NCBI GenBank assembly: GCA_003952965.2
Contig: CM025849.1
Location: 24,213,576-24,277,575 of the forward strand
Direction of reading: 5' to 3'
Length of the DNA stretch: 64,000 bases
From: Morella rubra
Lineage: Eukaryota; Streptophyta; Magnoliopsida; Fagales; Myricaceae
Within the stretch, counting starts at the first letter, position 1. The number at the start of each line of letters is the position of its first letter. The position numbers and the translations under genes are program-made. Below the pieces are notes generated by a model. That model did no database searches and was not told the DNA's origin. It saw only the letters and a program-made list of their open reading frames with translations. Below, in pieces: positions 13,665 through 24,972 of the stretch.

Positions 13665-14150
13665 TCAAAAAAAAATCGCAAAGAAGGATAAACCAATGAC
13701 AAGTGAAGGAATGACAAGATCTAAGGAATATGCTATGCTAATTAATACATCATATATGCCAGCGACAAATAACAACATCATAGCTACTATCGCCATCAAA
13801 TTCAAACACCAAGCCGAATTTAAATAATTTAAGTCTCGATTTGGTTTCATTAAGCGATGGTAAGAGTAGGTGGATTAAGATAGAACAACTAGATAATACT
13901 ATGGATATAACATCAGTAATAACGAATGCTTTGAATGCAATAACTACGGAGCGCAGGTGTGGGCCTTCTCCACCTAAGAACCCCCAGGCACTGTAATTGC
14001 AATAGTTACAGTTGTAATGAGTGTAGCCAAGACCAAATGGGCTCGTGATGCTTTCGGCAACTTCTCCTCTATCTCCCTCTCCCTTTTCTTCACTCGTTCA
14101 TTTATTTCATCTTTTATCTCCGTTCTGTATAATATTTATTGCGCTGAATT
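13665..14150 (-). pseudogene. Ankyrin-repeat protein, C-terminal PGG domain, broken
   Basis: Plant ankyrin-TM proteins of the ACD6/ITN1 type end in a PGG domain with several membrane helices. The minus strand reads EKLPKASRAHLVLATLITTV then TIAITVPGG near 14000, followed in another frame by VVIAFKAFVITDVISIVLSS and a hydrophobic stretch. The last part (13665-13850) contains LNLMAIVAMMLLFVAGIYDVL and a final helix before a stop. That order, including the diagnostic VPGG, is that of PF13962. The ankyrin repeats that should precede it are not seen, a stop follows the PGG and the frame changes at least twice, so this is a C-terminal pseudogene fragment. Confidence 0.8.
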
Positions 14151-14721
14151 GTGAGCCTTAGAAACTTTCCAAGTAAGAGTCTTTGAAACTTCAATATAGC
14201 TTGTTATAAAGAACGAAGTTAAAAACAAACACTGTACGTAGTAAATACTTTGTTTCACAGAGGAACCAGCGAAGTAAAAATAAGCATAGAAGAACAAAGT
14301 GCATGTATAGAATTTAAGAGAAGACAATATTTGACTCTTGCCCGCAGGGGCGAAGCCAGATATAGTTTCAGAGGCTAAAATATGATATCATAAGTTTTGG
14401 GATGAATCAATGTAAAAAAAAAAAAAAAATCAGCACCCAAAAAATTGAATCAATCGATGAAAAAGTAAATAGTTTTTCTTTGGGCCCAAGAGAAAATATC
14501 GCTTACCTTTGAATAGTTACAGCTCTGTCAAAATTCTGATTGAGGTTTTGTCCCTTGAAGTCCAAAATCGTATAGACTCTAGGGTGAAGTGTGACAACAG
14601 ACTTATCCGAAAAGAAATTAGACATAAATTTGTGATGAAGAGGAGTGTTCCTGTCGATATCCTTTTCATTCAAAAGATTGTTCAGAGAAGACCTTTTTAG
14701 GATGATTTAACAATATCCATT
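14151..14721. other. Intergenic, no gene supported
   Basis: The open frames at 14136-14327 (minus) and 14509-14700 (plus) have no recognisable domain. An A homopolymer of about 16 bases lies near 14415. Confidence 0.4.
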
Positions 14722-16261
14722 CAGGGGTGGCTGAAAGGGGTAGGCAGGTGAGGCAATTGCCTAAGGCCTCAGAATTAGGAAGGTCCCCTATTATAAAGGT
14801 CCTATATTATAGTAAAGTAGAAAATTTTAATTTTGAAGCTACTATATTATAGCAAAATTAAAATTAAGGGGAAGAAAAAAGCCTAAAATTTTTCAGATAA
14901 AATTTAATTAAAGTATAAAATAGGAATATTTAAAAATTATAAATAAATAACACATCCTAGAAACTAGCACTATCAACATCCATTTTCAAAATAATAGCAT
15001 CATTCACAATAAATTCTTCGCTCCTAAAACCTAGAATCCAACTACCACAACTACTTTATTTCTTATTAAGTTCCCAAACAATTAAATTGTAACGAAATTT
15101 TTTTAACATCTACTTTATTGTTAATTAAGTTCTCAAACAATTAAATTCTAACGAGTTCTTTTTAACAGTAAAGTGGCACTTTCTACCAAAGCTACTTTAA
15201 CGAATTCTTTTTAAATTCATAGGAAAAAACAATTTGATGAAAATGATGATGAGATTATGAAGTCAGCAGATGAAACTTTCAATATTGATTATTTTTATTA
15301 TATTATAGATCAAGCAATATCTTCTATGTAGGATAGATTGGAATTATTTTCGAAGTATGATGACATATTTGGTTTTTTGTTTGGTCTTGAAAGATTAAGA
15401 TCTTTTGATGATTGAGTTTTAGAAAAAAAAAAAAAGGCTTAATTGCACCTAGGGCCCCTAAGGTATACGAAGGTTGCAAATGAGCCCATGAGGTAACGTT
15501 TTCAACAAATAGACCCCTGAGGTAGAGTTTAAGTCAAATTGAGGCCCCTCCATCTATTTTCCATTAACGGCCATTGCTGATAGAACTTTAAAATCCACTT
15601 ATAATGAATTAGAAAGCGCCACCTGTCCAATTAAAAGTCTTGTCAGCAATAACCATTAACGGGGCTGACGAAAAATGGACGGAGGGGCCTCGATTAGACT
15701 TAAACTCTACCTCAGGGGTCTATTTGTTGAAAATGTTACCTTAGGGGCTCATTTGCAACCTTCGTATACCTCAGGGGCCCTGGGTGCAATTAAGCCAAAA
15801 AAAATGCATCAATCTTGAAAATTTTCTTAAGCATGACATGCACCCAGATATTGAAGGTTTGGATTTATTTTCGGAATTAAAAGTTTTAGAAGAAGTTACA
15901 AAAATAAAAATTAGTACTCCACTTGAAATACTTAATTTATTAAAAAACTAATTTTTTTACGAATTGTTTTATTGCATATGGAATACTATTTACCATACAG
16001 CTGCTTCTGTAGAAAGAAGTTTTTCAAAACTAAATATTATAAAAAAATTATTTACAAACTCTCAAGATAAATTCAGCGGTTTAGCAATTTTTTCTATCGA
16101 AACTGATTTATTGGGTAAACTTGAATAAAAAAGTTTAATTAGTAATTTAGCATCTAAAAAGGCAAGAAGCAAATTTATGGTTTAATTTAATTTTTTTTTT
16201 ACATTAAAGGCCTCATTTTTATGACTTGCCTAAGGCCCCAAAAAAGCTTGAGGCACCCTTG
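14722..16261 (+). mobile_element. hAT-family DNA transposon copy 1, degenerate
   Basis: Starts CAGGGGTGGCT at 14722 and ends GGCACCCTTG, an imperfect inverted repeat. No clear 8-bp target duplication remains. The plus strand between 15238 and 16130 carries decayed C-terminal transposase sequence; the hAT dimerisation motif is visible at about 16008-16100 (VERSFSKLNIIKK, then GLAIFSIETD), as in TTF-type zinc-finger hAT proteins. The frame is broken by stops and by a nested 361-bp MITE. A second, inverted copy lies at 18642-19515. Confidence 0.75.
15436..15796. mobile_element. Mutator-type MITE nested in the hAT copy
   Basis: A 361-bp unit starting GGCTTAATTGCACC and ending GGTGCAATTAAGCC. The inverted arms extend over 100 bp on each side (left CCCCTAAGGTATACGAAGG, right CCTTCGTATACCTCAGGGG). 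It is flanked by runs of A on both sides, consistent with a poly-A target duplication. The related hAT copy at 18642-19515 lacks it and shows the uninterrupted A run (as T on the plus strand near 19105), which confirms a real insertion. Confidence 0.85.
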
Positions 16262-16274
16262 AATTAGAGGATAG

Positions 16275-17349
16275 CCACTCTTTTGTTTCGACAATTATCT
16301 TGTTATTTCTAGCTAGCAAAATATCATTGACATACAACGACAAGAGGATGAAAATTTTCTTGGACTGTTTGACATAAACACAAAGGTTTTCTTCGATCAT
16401 CGATGGTATTCCACGTATCCGACTATGTACCTCGCTACGTTCTCAGTTGCTCCTGAATCAACAGTCCACATAGGATAGGATTGAGCTACCATAGCATGAC
16501 TAGTCACAAACACTAAATGAGGACAGTCATAAAATACCTCCTTCTGCTTAGTGCATTCACGAGCGAAGTAACTATTTTTTCCACAATTAAAGCAGACCAT
16601 TTTGGACTTCTCCTTCTTTCCAGCGTGTTTTCCTATCTTTTGTTTGACAGTCCTTGCTTTCTTAGGCGTTGATCCATTATCAGCTCTTTGTTCGGGAGTT
16701 GAGTCCAAGTTCTTTGCGCTTAGGCCTGAATGCCCTGCGCAAACCTGACTCAGCCATATATACTGAATTATTGGGCCTAATAGCCTCCAATCATTCAACT
16801 TCTAGTTCTAAATGACACCCAATATCATCAAATGTTTTTATATTGTCATTGTGCGTCGAATTTTGGCTCATTGTCTCCCAAAAGCTTGGCAGTGAATGAA
16901 TCATCGCTTGGACCTACTGCTCATCTATAAGATTGTTTCCAGTAGTTTTGAGCTCGTGTGGCCAGAGCACATCTTATAGGAGTCAAACCTCATGGTCAAT
17001 CTACGCAGTCTAGTGGCTGAAGTACCACCAAACTTTGTCTTTAATGCATTCTACATTTTTTCAACCGTTGGATACTCCTCGTGTTCACCTATCAGATCAT
17101 CGTGCATACTGCTTAACATGGTAAAGCATGCACTACAGTCCTTCTTGCGCCATTTTTCATAGGCGGCAAGTTCTCTTTGGTGAACTTCAGTATCACCTTT
17201 TGTTGGCTTAGTCATTGAATGGGTCAGGGCCTCCAAGGCCAATTGTTCATCCAAGACATACTAGCTCTTTCGATGCCATATGTCATAATTATACCCATTC
17301 AATTTTTCCGCTTTAATTAAATCAGCAACGATATTCTTTGAATCCATCT
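16275..17349 (-). mobile_element. Ty1/copia remnant: gag, protease, piece of RT
   Basis: Minus-strand reading gives a gag-like N-terminal part (17051-17349), then a CCHC zinc knuckle (CFNCGKNSYFARECTK) and an aspartic protease site (WTVDSGATENVA) at 16397-16798. Next to these, at about 16290-16400, is a piece of reverse transcriptase around the active-site region (LSLYVNDILLA). It is broken, only parts of the element are present, and it looks old. Confidence 0.85.
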
Positions 17350-18187
17350 CACTACAAAATGGTGCGCAAAGGGATATTACTATTCTCACATATCTAAATA
17401 TTTTGCCGTGTCAATCTATGTCAAAAACAAAAAATCGCTACACTTCCTAATCATCTCTTGCGCCACAATGTTCAATTACTAATTTTCAATGTAATTTTCG
17501 TGCAAAATCTTGTATGGGAGGATAATTTATTTCCAACTCCACCGTACTCCTACTCTCTAATAATGGATAGCAACCTTAGGACATGGCATTAACAGTTTGT
17601 TTACTAACAACAACAATTTTTACTAAGGCCACAAGACCGGCTTTCCCTCTATGCTAAACCATTATTTTCATGCAAGCTTATGCAATATTTCAAAAAATAT
17701 GTGCTCATTCAGCGATTCACTCTAAAATGAAGCATAAAAGAAACTAACCTAAAACTTGAAAGCAATGAAGAGAGAGAGTTAGAGATATGGCCAAAGAGCA
17801 AAAAATAGGAGAAGAGAAACAGGTGAGAGTATAGGCTAAGGGAGAAAATTGAGGGAGAAGTGAGAGAAGGAAAAAGAAAAGGGAAAGAAAAGGTGAGAAG
17901 TGGAGAGAGAGAAGAGAGTAAATCATAAAATAAAATAAAAAAGCCGAGAAGAAGTAGGGTTTTGGACAGGAGAAAATAATGGAGGAGAGAGAGAGAGAGA
18001 GGTGCGACTAAATAAAGTAGAGCATGAGAGAAAGTAGGTTTGTTAAGCTAAGAGGTGAGAGAAAAAAGGAGAGAAAAGAGAGAGAAAGGAGGGAAAAGAA
18101 AGAAGAAAAATAAGGGGAGAAAAAGGGTTTGTGCGGCATCAGCAAAATACAATCAACTCACTAATTTGATCTTGAGTTTGATTTCTT
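17350..18187. other. Intergenic with long purine-rich tract
   Basis: From about 17750 to 18130 the plus strand is overwhelmingly A and G (many GAGAGA and GGAAAAG words). It lies upstream of the minus-strand copia gag and may include that element's leader, which is inference. No gene is seen. Confidence 0.5.
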
Positions 18188-19810
18188 TTAAAAAAATAAT
18201 CCTTGAATTTTGTAACTGATCACAAGATAAATAGGTCCCTAGCTAGATTTCCATCCATGTGATTAACAGAGAGCATACCTCATTTAAAAAATTGACACGT
18301 GTCACTTAACTTCTTGAAAAAATTATGATCAAATTCTATAGAGAAATAAAACAGTTAAATTATTTTAAAAAGCATAAAGATAATTTAAAAAAAAAAACAA
18401 ATAAATTTGCAATTTTTTTTTGAAAAAACATACACCTTCATGTGGAGGCCAAACGGTGGGGTGGCACCACCCGAAGATGGCTACGAGCCACCCCAGGCAA
18501 AAGGAAGTCCAGATTGGCCGTGACCACTTGCATTGGCTAAGAGCTGCTTGGGTTGGCAACAAGCCAACCCTATGGCTCCACTAACTAGTACTACTCGGCA
18601 TAGGGGAGCCCAAACCAGCGAGGGGTTGGCTTACTGCCACCCAGGGGTGGCTCAAGCTTTTTGAGGCCTTAGGCAAGTCATAAAAATGAGGCCTTTTAAT
18701 GTAAAAAAAAAATTTTAAAAAATTAAACCATAAATTTGCTTCTTGCCTTTTTAGATGCAAAATTATTAATTAAACTTTTGTATTCAAGTTTACCTAATAA
18801 ATCAGTTTCGATAGATAAAATTGTTAAACGCTTAATCTATCTTGAGTGTTCGTAAATAATTTTTTATAATATTTAGTTTTGAAAAACTTTTTCTATAGAA
18901 GCAACTATATGGTAAATAGTATTATATATGCAATAAAACAATTTGGAAAGCAATTAGTTCTTTTAATAAATTAAGTATTTCAAGTGGAGTACTAATTCTT
19001 TTTTCTGTAACTTCTTTTAAAACTTTTAATTCCAAAAATAAATACAAACTTTCAATATCTGAGCCCATGTCATGCTTAAGAAATTTTTCTGAGACATTTT
19101 TTTTTTCTAAAGCACAATCATCAAAAGATTTTAATCTTTCAAGACAAACAAAAAACCAAATATGTCATCATACTTTGTAAATAATTCAAATCTATCCTAC
19201 ATGGAAGATATTGCTTGATCTACAATATAATAAAAATAATCAATTTTGAAAGATTCCTATTCTAACTTCATAATCTCATCATCATTTTCATCAAATTGTT
19301 TTTTCCTATGAATGAAAGTTTCTAGAATGTGTTATTTGTTTCTAATTTTTTAAATATTCCTATTTTATAGCCTTTAATTAAGTTTTATCTGAAAAATTTT
19401 AGACTTTTTTTTCTTCCCCTTAATTTTAATTTTGCTATAATATAGGACCTTCATAATTTAAAATTTTTAACTGTACTATAATATAGGACCTTTATAATAA
19501 GAGGACTTCCTAATAGAGAGGTGTGCAATTTTTTGCTTTTCTTTCTCTTTTTGTTTTTGTGAAACTATTTTTTTTAAAAAAAAATTGATTGAAGTGGCTT
19601 TTTCAGATTTTTTAATTGATTATTTTTTTTGCAATTTTTTACTTTATTGAAGTGGCCTATAAAATCTAATCGGGATTCTTTTTTATTAACTTAAGCGACA
19701 TGTGTCATTTTATTGGAATGACGTGGGTCTCTGTTAATCAACTGGACGAAAATATAACGGATGACCTATTTTATAAACAGTGAAAACCTAAGGATGATTT
19801 TTTTAGCTAG
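18188..19810. mobile_element. Probable Mutator-like inverted-repeat element carrying a hAT copy
   Basis: The segment 18188-18325 recurs as an imperfect reverse complement at about 19680-19810; shared words include GATTAACAGAGA, a GACACRTGTC core and an AATAGGTC block. Long subterminal inverted arms fit a non-autonomous Mutator-like element. The interior at 18430-18640 is GC-richer, with repeated GGGGTGGC/GCCACCCC words typical of such fillers. The rest of the interior is the inverted hAT copy 2. Ends and target duplication could not be fixed. Confidence 0.4.
18642..19515 (-). mobile_element. hAT-family DNA transposon copy 2, degenerate
   Basis: The segment is the reverse complement of large parts of 14722-16261, beginning CAGGGGTGGCTCAAGC at 18642. 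It includes the decayed transposase C-terminus (minus strand), shares the TTTGGTTTTTTGTTTGTCTTG segment and lacks the nested MITE. Its far end is eroded near 19515. Together with copy 1 it forms an inverted pair about 2.4 kb apart. Confidence 0.7.
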
Positions 19811-20714
19811 GAACTTAATCCTTAAATTAAACTCTATCAAATAGCCATATTAAAATTTTAGCTAATCAAAGATACAGAGAGAATCGCCAACATTTTTTTG
19901 GTCCTTTGACGACTAAAATCCTACCAATCGACTCTCAAAGTTTCGTGTTCTGCAAAAGTTTGATGATGATGTTTGGTAATGCAAAAGTTTCAACTTTTTA
20001 AGAAATTTTTTAGAAATATCGAATCTTCCCTCTTCTAACTTTTTAACAAACTCTATTACTTTTTCATTAAAATTTTTATCAAATCTTCTACCTTTTACTT
20101 TTTAACAAACTCTAATACAAATTATTCTATGATGAAACATTTTTAAACTTAACCAATTTTTTACAAACCCCCCATAAAAAGTGAAACTCTCAAAATTTTC
20201 TCCTACAAACTTAAAATTCTTAAAAATTTTGCTTGCCAAATATCAACATAGATGTGTATAAACAGCTAAAATATACTATACAAAAAGAAGTGTCGTTGTT
20301 TTTCCATGAGTTTCATTTGCTCAGCCATCTGGGTCCATGATGGTTGGCAAGCTTTATTAGATGGCCTGGGAGTGAGGCTACTAAGACGGGGAGGTCCACT
20401 TTAGATTGGTTAGGAGGAGACGAAGCTAGGTTCATAGAATTATTGTGGGTTGACGTAGGAAAAAATTGCATGTCAGGGCTTTGTTGTGGTGATTAATTGG
20501 ACTTGATGAGTACTGTAAGGGCTTAAAGCAAAGGATGGTTGGGACTAGAAAGTGATCCGGTTATGCATAAAAACCAACTCCAAGAGAGGGGTACGTCAAA
20601 ATTGGCTCAGGGGAGCTCAAGTTCCTTGGTAGCTGGATGTGATTTGCCCCTTAGGGGAGGAGAGACCGATTTCAAGGACCTTTCCTAGCTACTTTGTATG
20701 TTAGAATCCATAAA
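19811..20714. other. Intergenic, no gene supported
   Basis: AT-rich up to 20280. A higher-complexity stretch at 20280-20700 shows no open frame with a recognisable domain. Confidence 0.4.
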
Positions 20715-21695
20715 TGTAACCGGCACATTGATTATTAGGAAACATCTGGGATGGTTTCATATAAGCTTGGAGGCACCTCCATCTAGCAAGTTAGTTTTCA
20801 AGGTGTGGATCTTCAAGCCTTAAGTGGGTTCATTACAAATGGTATCAAAGCCAGTTGTGGGCTTCTATGCTACCTCGCCGCTGCGCCTACAGAGGAGTTG
20901 ACCATGGATCCAGTGGTACAAGCACAGGCCTAGCCTGATGAATAGAAGCCACATGGCGCTCAACTAACGTGGGCATTGATCTTAAAAAGGGTGGGGTCAT
21001 GTAACAATCCCACATCGATTATTAGGAAACATATGAGATGACTTCATATAAGCTTGGAGGCACCTCCACGTGGAAAGTTGGTTTTCCAGTGTGTGAATCA
21101 CTAAGATTTCTGTGGGTTAGTTACAAATAGTATCAAAACCGGTTGTGGGCTCCTGTGCTACCCCGCTGCCGCACCTACGGAGTGACTAGCCATGGATCTG
21201 GTGGTACGAGCACAACCTTAGCCTAGTGAATAGAAGTTCTATGGTGCTCAACCAACATGGGTGTTGGTCTTAAAATGGTTGGGGTATGTAACAGTCCCAC
21301 TTCGATTATTAGGAAACATCTGGGATGACTTCATATAAACTTCGAGGCACCGCCACTTGGCAAGCAGGTTTTTCAAGGTATGAATCTTTAAGCCTTGTGT
21401 GAATTCGTTACAAATGGTATCAAAGCTGGTTCTAGGCTCCTATGCTACCCTACCACTACGCCTATGATGTGACTGGCCGTGGACTCGATGGTACGGGCAT
21501 GGCCACAACCTGGTGAATAAAAGCTCAATGGTGCTTGACCAACGTAGGCCTTGGTCTTAAAGGGTAAGGATATGTAATAGTCCCACATCTATTAAGAAAC
21601 ATCTGGGATGACTTCATATAAGCTTAGAGGCATCTCCACCTGGCAAGCTGGTTTTTCAAGGTGTGAATCTCCAAGCTTTTTGTGGGTGCATTACA
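20715..21695 (+). mobile_element. Tandem TRIM retrotransposon array: four LTRs, three internal domains
   Basis: Four LTR-like units of 123-126 bp lie at 20715-20837, 21000-21125, 21287-21412 and 21573-21695. Each starts TGTAA and ends in a TTACA. Each of the first three is followed two bases later by a primer-binding site (TGGTATCAAAGCC or close variant) matching the initiator tRNA-Met class. A G-rich polypurine-like stretch (AAAAGGGTGGGG-like) precedes LTRs 2, 3 and 4. The period is 285-287 bp. There is no coding capacity, which is normal for a TRIM. No matching 5-bp flanking duplication was seen. Confidence 0.85.
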
Positions 21696-21707
21696 ACAAC
21701 ACACACA

Positions 21708-22080
21708 TGCACACAAGGAGAAAAAGTTCAAGAGCGAAGAAAATAAGACACAAAAATTTAATATAATTCGACAAAATTTCCTTCGTTAGGTAGTGAGAAG
21801 GGTATATCTTTTCCACTAAAATCAAGAGTAAATACAAGGAACTCTTCAACTCACCATCTCAAGCCTTAGGCTACGTCTTGGTATAATACAAGATATCATG
21901 GAGTTAAGGTCCTATTTGTATACATAGAGGTGTTCAAGGTATAATAGGATTAGGATCTAGAAGCTAAGAGAAATTAGGACTTCTAACCCTACAAGGAAAA
22001 TACTACACAATCCAAACAGGAAACAAACAAGTCTTATCCCCAATTCCACTAGGATTAGAATTCTAACATTCTCCCACTTA
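21708..22080 (-). mobile_element. Copia-type LTR with adjoining polypurine tract
   Basis: Read on the minus strand, a polypurine tract (AAGTGGGAGAA, 22069-22080) is followed by an LTR start TGTTAGAATTCTAATCC at 22068. The LTR body runs to about 21708, ending near TTGTGTGCA. No internal coding sequence remains. The 5-bp flanks do not match, so this is a fragment rather than a clean solo LTR. Confidence 0.65.
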
Positions 22081-22115
22081 AGACTAGTTCCAACGATCAT
22101 GCTACCAATGCCATG

Positions 22116-22765
22116 TGTTGGCTTTTATTCACAATCGATATTTTGATGATTTCAATAAATGGATTAAGTTTACAAAATGGACATCTTCAAAGACAAAGAC
22201 ATTTTTATCAAAGAGCCAAAGACAAGAAATTGAAGATCAAGAAGATGCAAGGAGCTCAAAAGTAAAGATTCAAGATTATAGGGTATAACCTTGTAACTCT
22301 TTGTTTCTTTAACAAGGATTTGTATCACATACTTGCATATCTTTCAAACCGTGCATAATCTTCTATCACAAGTTTGACAACCAAAATGTACCTTTAAGTA
22401 TTTCAAATCATCCCTATATAAAATCCCAAGCCTTGGTTATACTTTTGGAAGTTGGTTTTTGAAATTGGATTTCAAAAATGTCAAAAATGGGCTTTTTAAT
22501 TATAGCGGATGATGAACAGTGTTATAGCGGTCGACTCTACATGAAGCGGTCGACCGGGCACGTAGGATAAAAAATTTGGTAGCATTCAAATTTTATAATC
22601 AATGAACAATGGTTAGTTGAAGCGGTTGACCGGTACAACGGTAAAATTGTCAAATCGACCCCCAACGGCTAGAAACGGTCATTTTTTATATATGGCCTAT
22701 ATAAGGACCTTCTTAAGGTCTCAAAATAATGGAGAACGATCACATATCATTTCTATTTATTATTG
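22116..22765 (+). mobile_element. SIRE-type LTR fragment
   Basis: Starts TGTTGGCTTTTATTC and can be followed, with high similarity, alongside the first half of the solo LTR at 55097. It includes the GGTCGACCG-type palindromes (near 22525-22560) and the TATA-like region. It gives way at about 22765 to the CACTA family A end fragment. Confidence 0.75.
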
Positions 22766-23527
22766 TTTAAAAAAAAATGATTCTGTTACCACCGTTCGAT
22801 CAGCATATTCAGCGATCGATCGGTTGTTGTTCAATCAATCGATCGTCCAATACAACTGTTCGATCGCTAATATTAAAATGACAAAATTATTGATCGATCA
22901 GTAAAATAAACGATCGATCTTCTACGTGCAAGCGATCAGTCGGTACTATAAGCGCCCGATCGGTGTAGAAATAAACGATCGATTCTCTTACTAAACCGAT
23001 CGATCGTCAAATATCATCGATCGATCAGTTACTAAATCAACGTTCCATCGCTGAATTAAACGACCGATCGTCCATGGCATAACGATCGATCGTGATACAT
23101 AAGTGATCGATCGCTTATATAAAGCGTCCGATCGTCGTTGCTGAAACAATCGATCGTCTATTTCTTACCGTGCGATCGTTTAAATGTGTCGATCAATCAC
23201 CAATACATAACCGATCGATCGTCAATACGTATCGTTCGATCATCTCAAATGTATACCGATTGATCGCGTTTCCAATCGATCCATCACTTCGTTTTCACCG
23301 ACCGATCGTCACAATTACCGATCGATCATAAATTTAGTGACGAAAAGTTTCCGTCACTAAAAAATTTTTGCGAAGAAATTCAGGTTTCATCACGAAATAC
23401 TTTTCGTGACGCTCATTCGCTGACGGAGCTCATGACGAAAAAATTTCGTCACTAATACTTTTAGTGACGAAATATTGACTTTTAGTGACAAAAGTTTTTG
23501 TCACTAAAAGTCAATTTTTTTGTAGTG
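22766..23527 (-). mobile_element. CACTA family A end fragment with GATCGATC array
   Basis: The segment is the reverse complement of the first roughly 660 bp of the complete family A element at 29396. It ends in TTTTTTTGTAGTG at 23527, the complement of CACTACAAAAAAA. Inside the end is a GTGACGAAA-rich zone (23330-23520), then a dense array of GATCGATC-like words spaced about every 15-30 bp (22790-23330). Only one terminus is present, so the element is truncated. Confidence 0.85.
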
Positions 23528-23650
23528 ACATTAGAAGTACTGGTTCTTGTATAATTAAAAGTGAAGATACATGTAGTCGGTTGTAGACTATTATGAAGTC
23601 CATGAGCATGAGAAATCCAATTCTAAGAGTTTTGTTGGGGAGATAAACAC
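23528..23650 (+). pseudogene. TNL C-terminal fragment
   Basis: Directly after the CACTA end, the sequence ACATTAGAAGTACTG...TATGAAGTCCATGAGCATG matches 35315-35445 (the C-terminal part of TNL copy 2) at nucleotide level, including GAGCATGAGAAATC. It is a short scrap of a TIR-NBS-LRR gene's post-LRR exon with no usable frame. Confidence 0.65.
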
Positions 23651-24481
23651 ATTGGGTAGTCTCCGCACATAATATAGCATATAGGGACACCTCTCAACTT
23701 AGCTAAAAGGTTAGGCCTATAAGTTTTGGTCCATCACTTTTATATTAACCACCCACACTTATGACTCTATTAGGACCTTCTCCATTGATTATGGTGGCAA
23801 AATTTACTATATTAGAAACTTCGGGTAGTTATTTAAGTTTTTCAGAAACTCAATCTAGATTTATTTTTAAATCGACTACAAACTCATATGATTTTTAAAT
23901 TTCCCCTTTTTACTTATTTAGGATTGATAGTTATACAATTAGAAGTTTATGGAACGTGCAATTCTTTTCCACGCATGCCGTAAAACTAATAAACTGTTGA
24001 CAGAAGATTTAGTAGTCGGAAAGCTTTTTGTCGATGTTGTTTATTGTTAGACAGAATCAAATCTAATTTATGAGTACCATATATTTACCAAGGAAGAAAG
24101 TCATTCACGCCTAGGACTTTCTCAAAAATCTTCTAACACATTTTAGAAGAAAATCTAAGAGGTCATTCACGTGTAGGACTTTCCCGGCCGATTTCTCACT
24201 CATAATTCAATGCTTTTATGTAGTACTCATTGATCTTGACGATCCGGAATTTTGGAGTCCGTTTTAATGGAGTAGAATTTTTAGCATCATGAAGTAGAAT
24301 TTTGTGAATATTGACAAAACATATAGTGGACTGACTACACTGTTATAGGTTAAGAATATATGCGGTTTCAATCAGAATTTGGTTGTCTCTGGCTTGACTC
24401 TGGCCCGTTTAGAATAATTTTTCGCTAGCCTTCTAAGTGTCATTCTGGTTTGTACTGGTTACTTTCTTCTCTTATAATAAT
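23651..24481. other. Intergenic, no gene supported
   Basis: Low-GC sequence with degenerate direct repeats of GAAAGTCATTCACG-like words near 24097 and 24162. No domain seen. Confidence 0.4.
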
Positions 24482-24640
24482 CAGGATTTGGTTGTCACCA
24501 ATTATAAAGGTTGTGCTATTAGTCAATTGATTGCAAAGTTTGAGTCAATTTCAAGATTTACCAGTTGTGCAATACGTACATGATGACCGAAATTTATGCA
24601 TTTGTATATACCAGGGATGAAAGTCATTCGCATCGTGTTG
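24482..24640 (+). repeat. Promoter-proximal duplicate, copy 1 (upstream of TNL copy 1)
   Basis: Segment with high similarity to 28705-28933, sharing AGTCAATTGATTGCAAA and a TATATACCAGGGA word. It lies about 330 bp upstream of the TNL start codon, so it is probably part of the ancestral TNL 5' region. Confidence 0.7.
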
Positions 24641-24972
24641 TGCTTGATATTTCCATGCATTCTCACCCAGAATTGATCGAGACATGACATGACCTCAACT
24701 CCAAATCCATGTCCATATTGAACAACTGTAAGAAAAATGTTGACCTTTCCCATTGTCGGTCCATGCAGGTCAGTGAACAAGAAATAATTCGCCTTTGATG
24801 TTTTAACCAGGGTAATTTTCTTTCAAACTCTCTTCTGATCTTTTTACTACAACGGGAATGCAGTGATTGCGCAGTTGGTCACACACACATATATATATAT
24901 AGCAATAACCTTTAACAAGTTCACCATTCTAAGTCTGGAATAAGCCTTGTCTTATCAAGCTTGCAAGTCTTA

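Noticed and set aside
22766-23330. GATCGATC array as a CRISPR-like or satellite array
   Set aside because: Words are short, palindromic and imperfect, spacers vary in length, and the array sits inside CACTA termini, so a subterminal repeat explains it.
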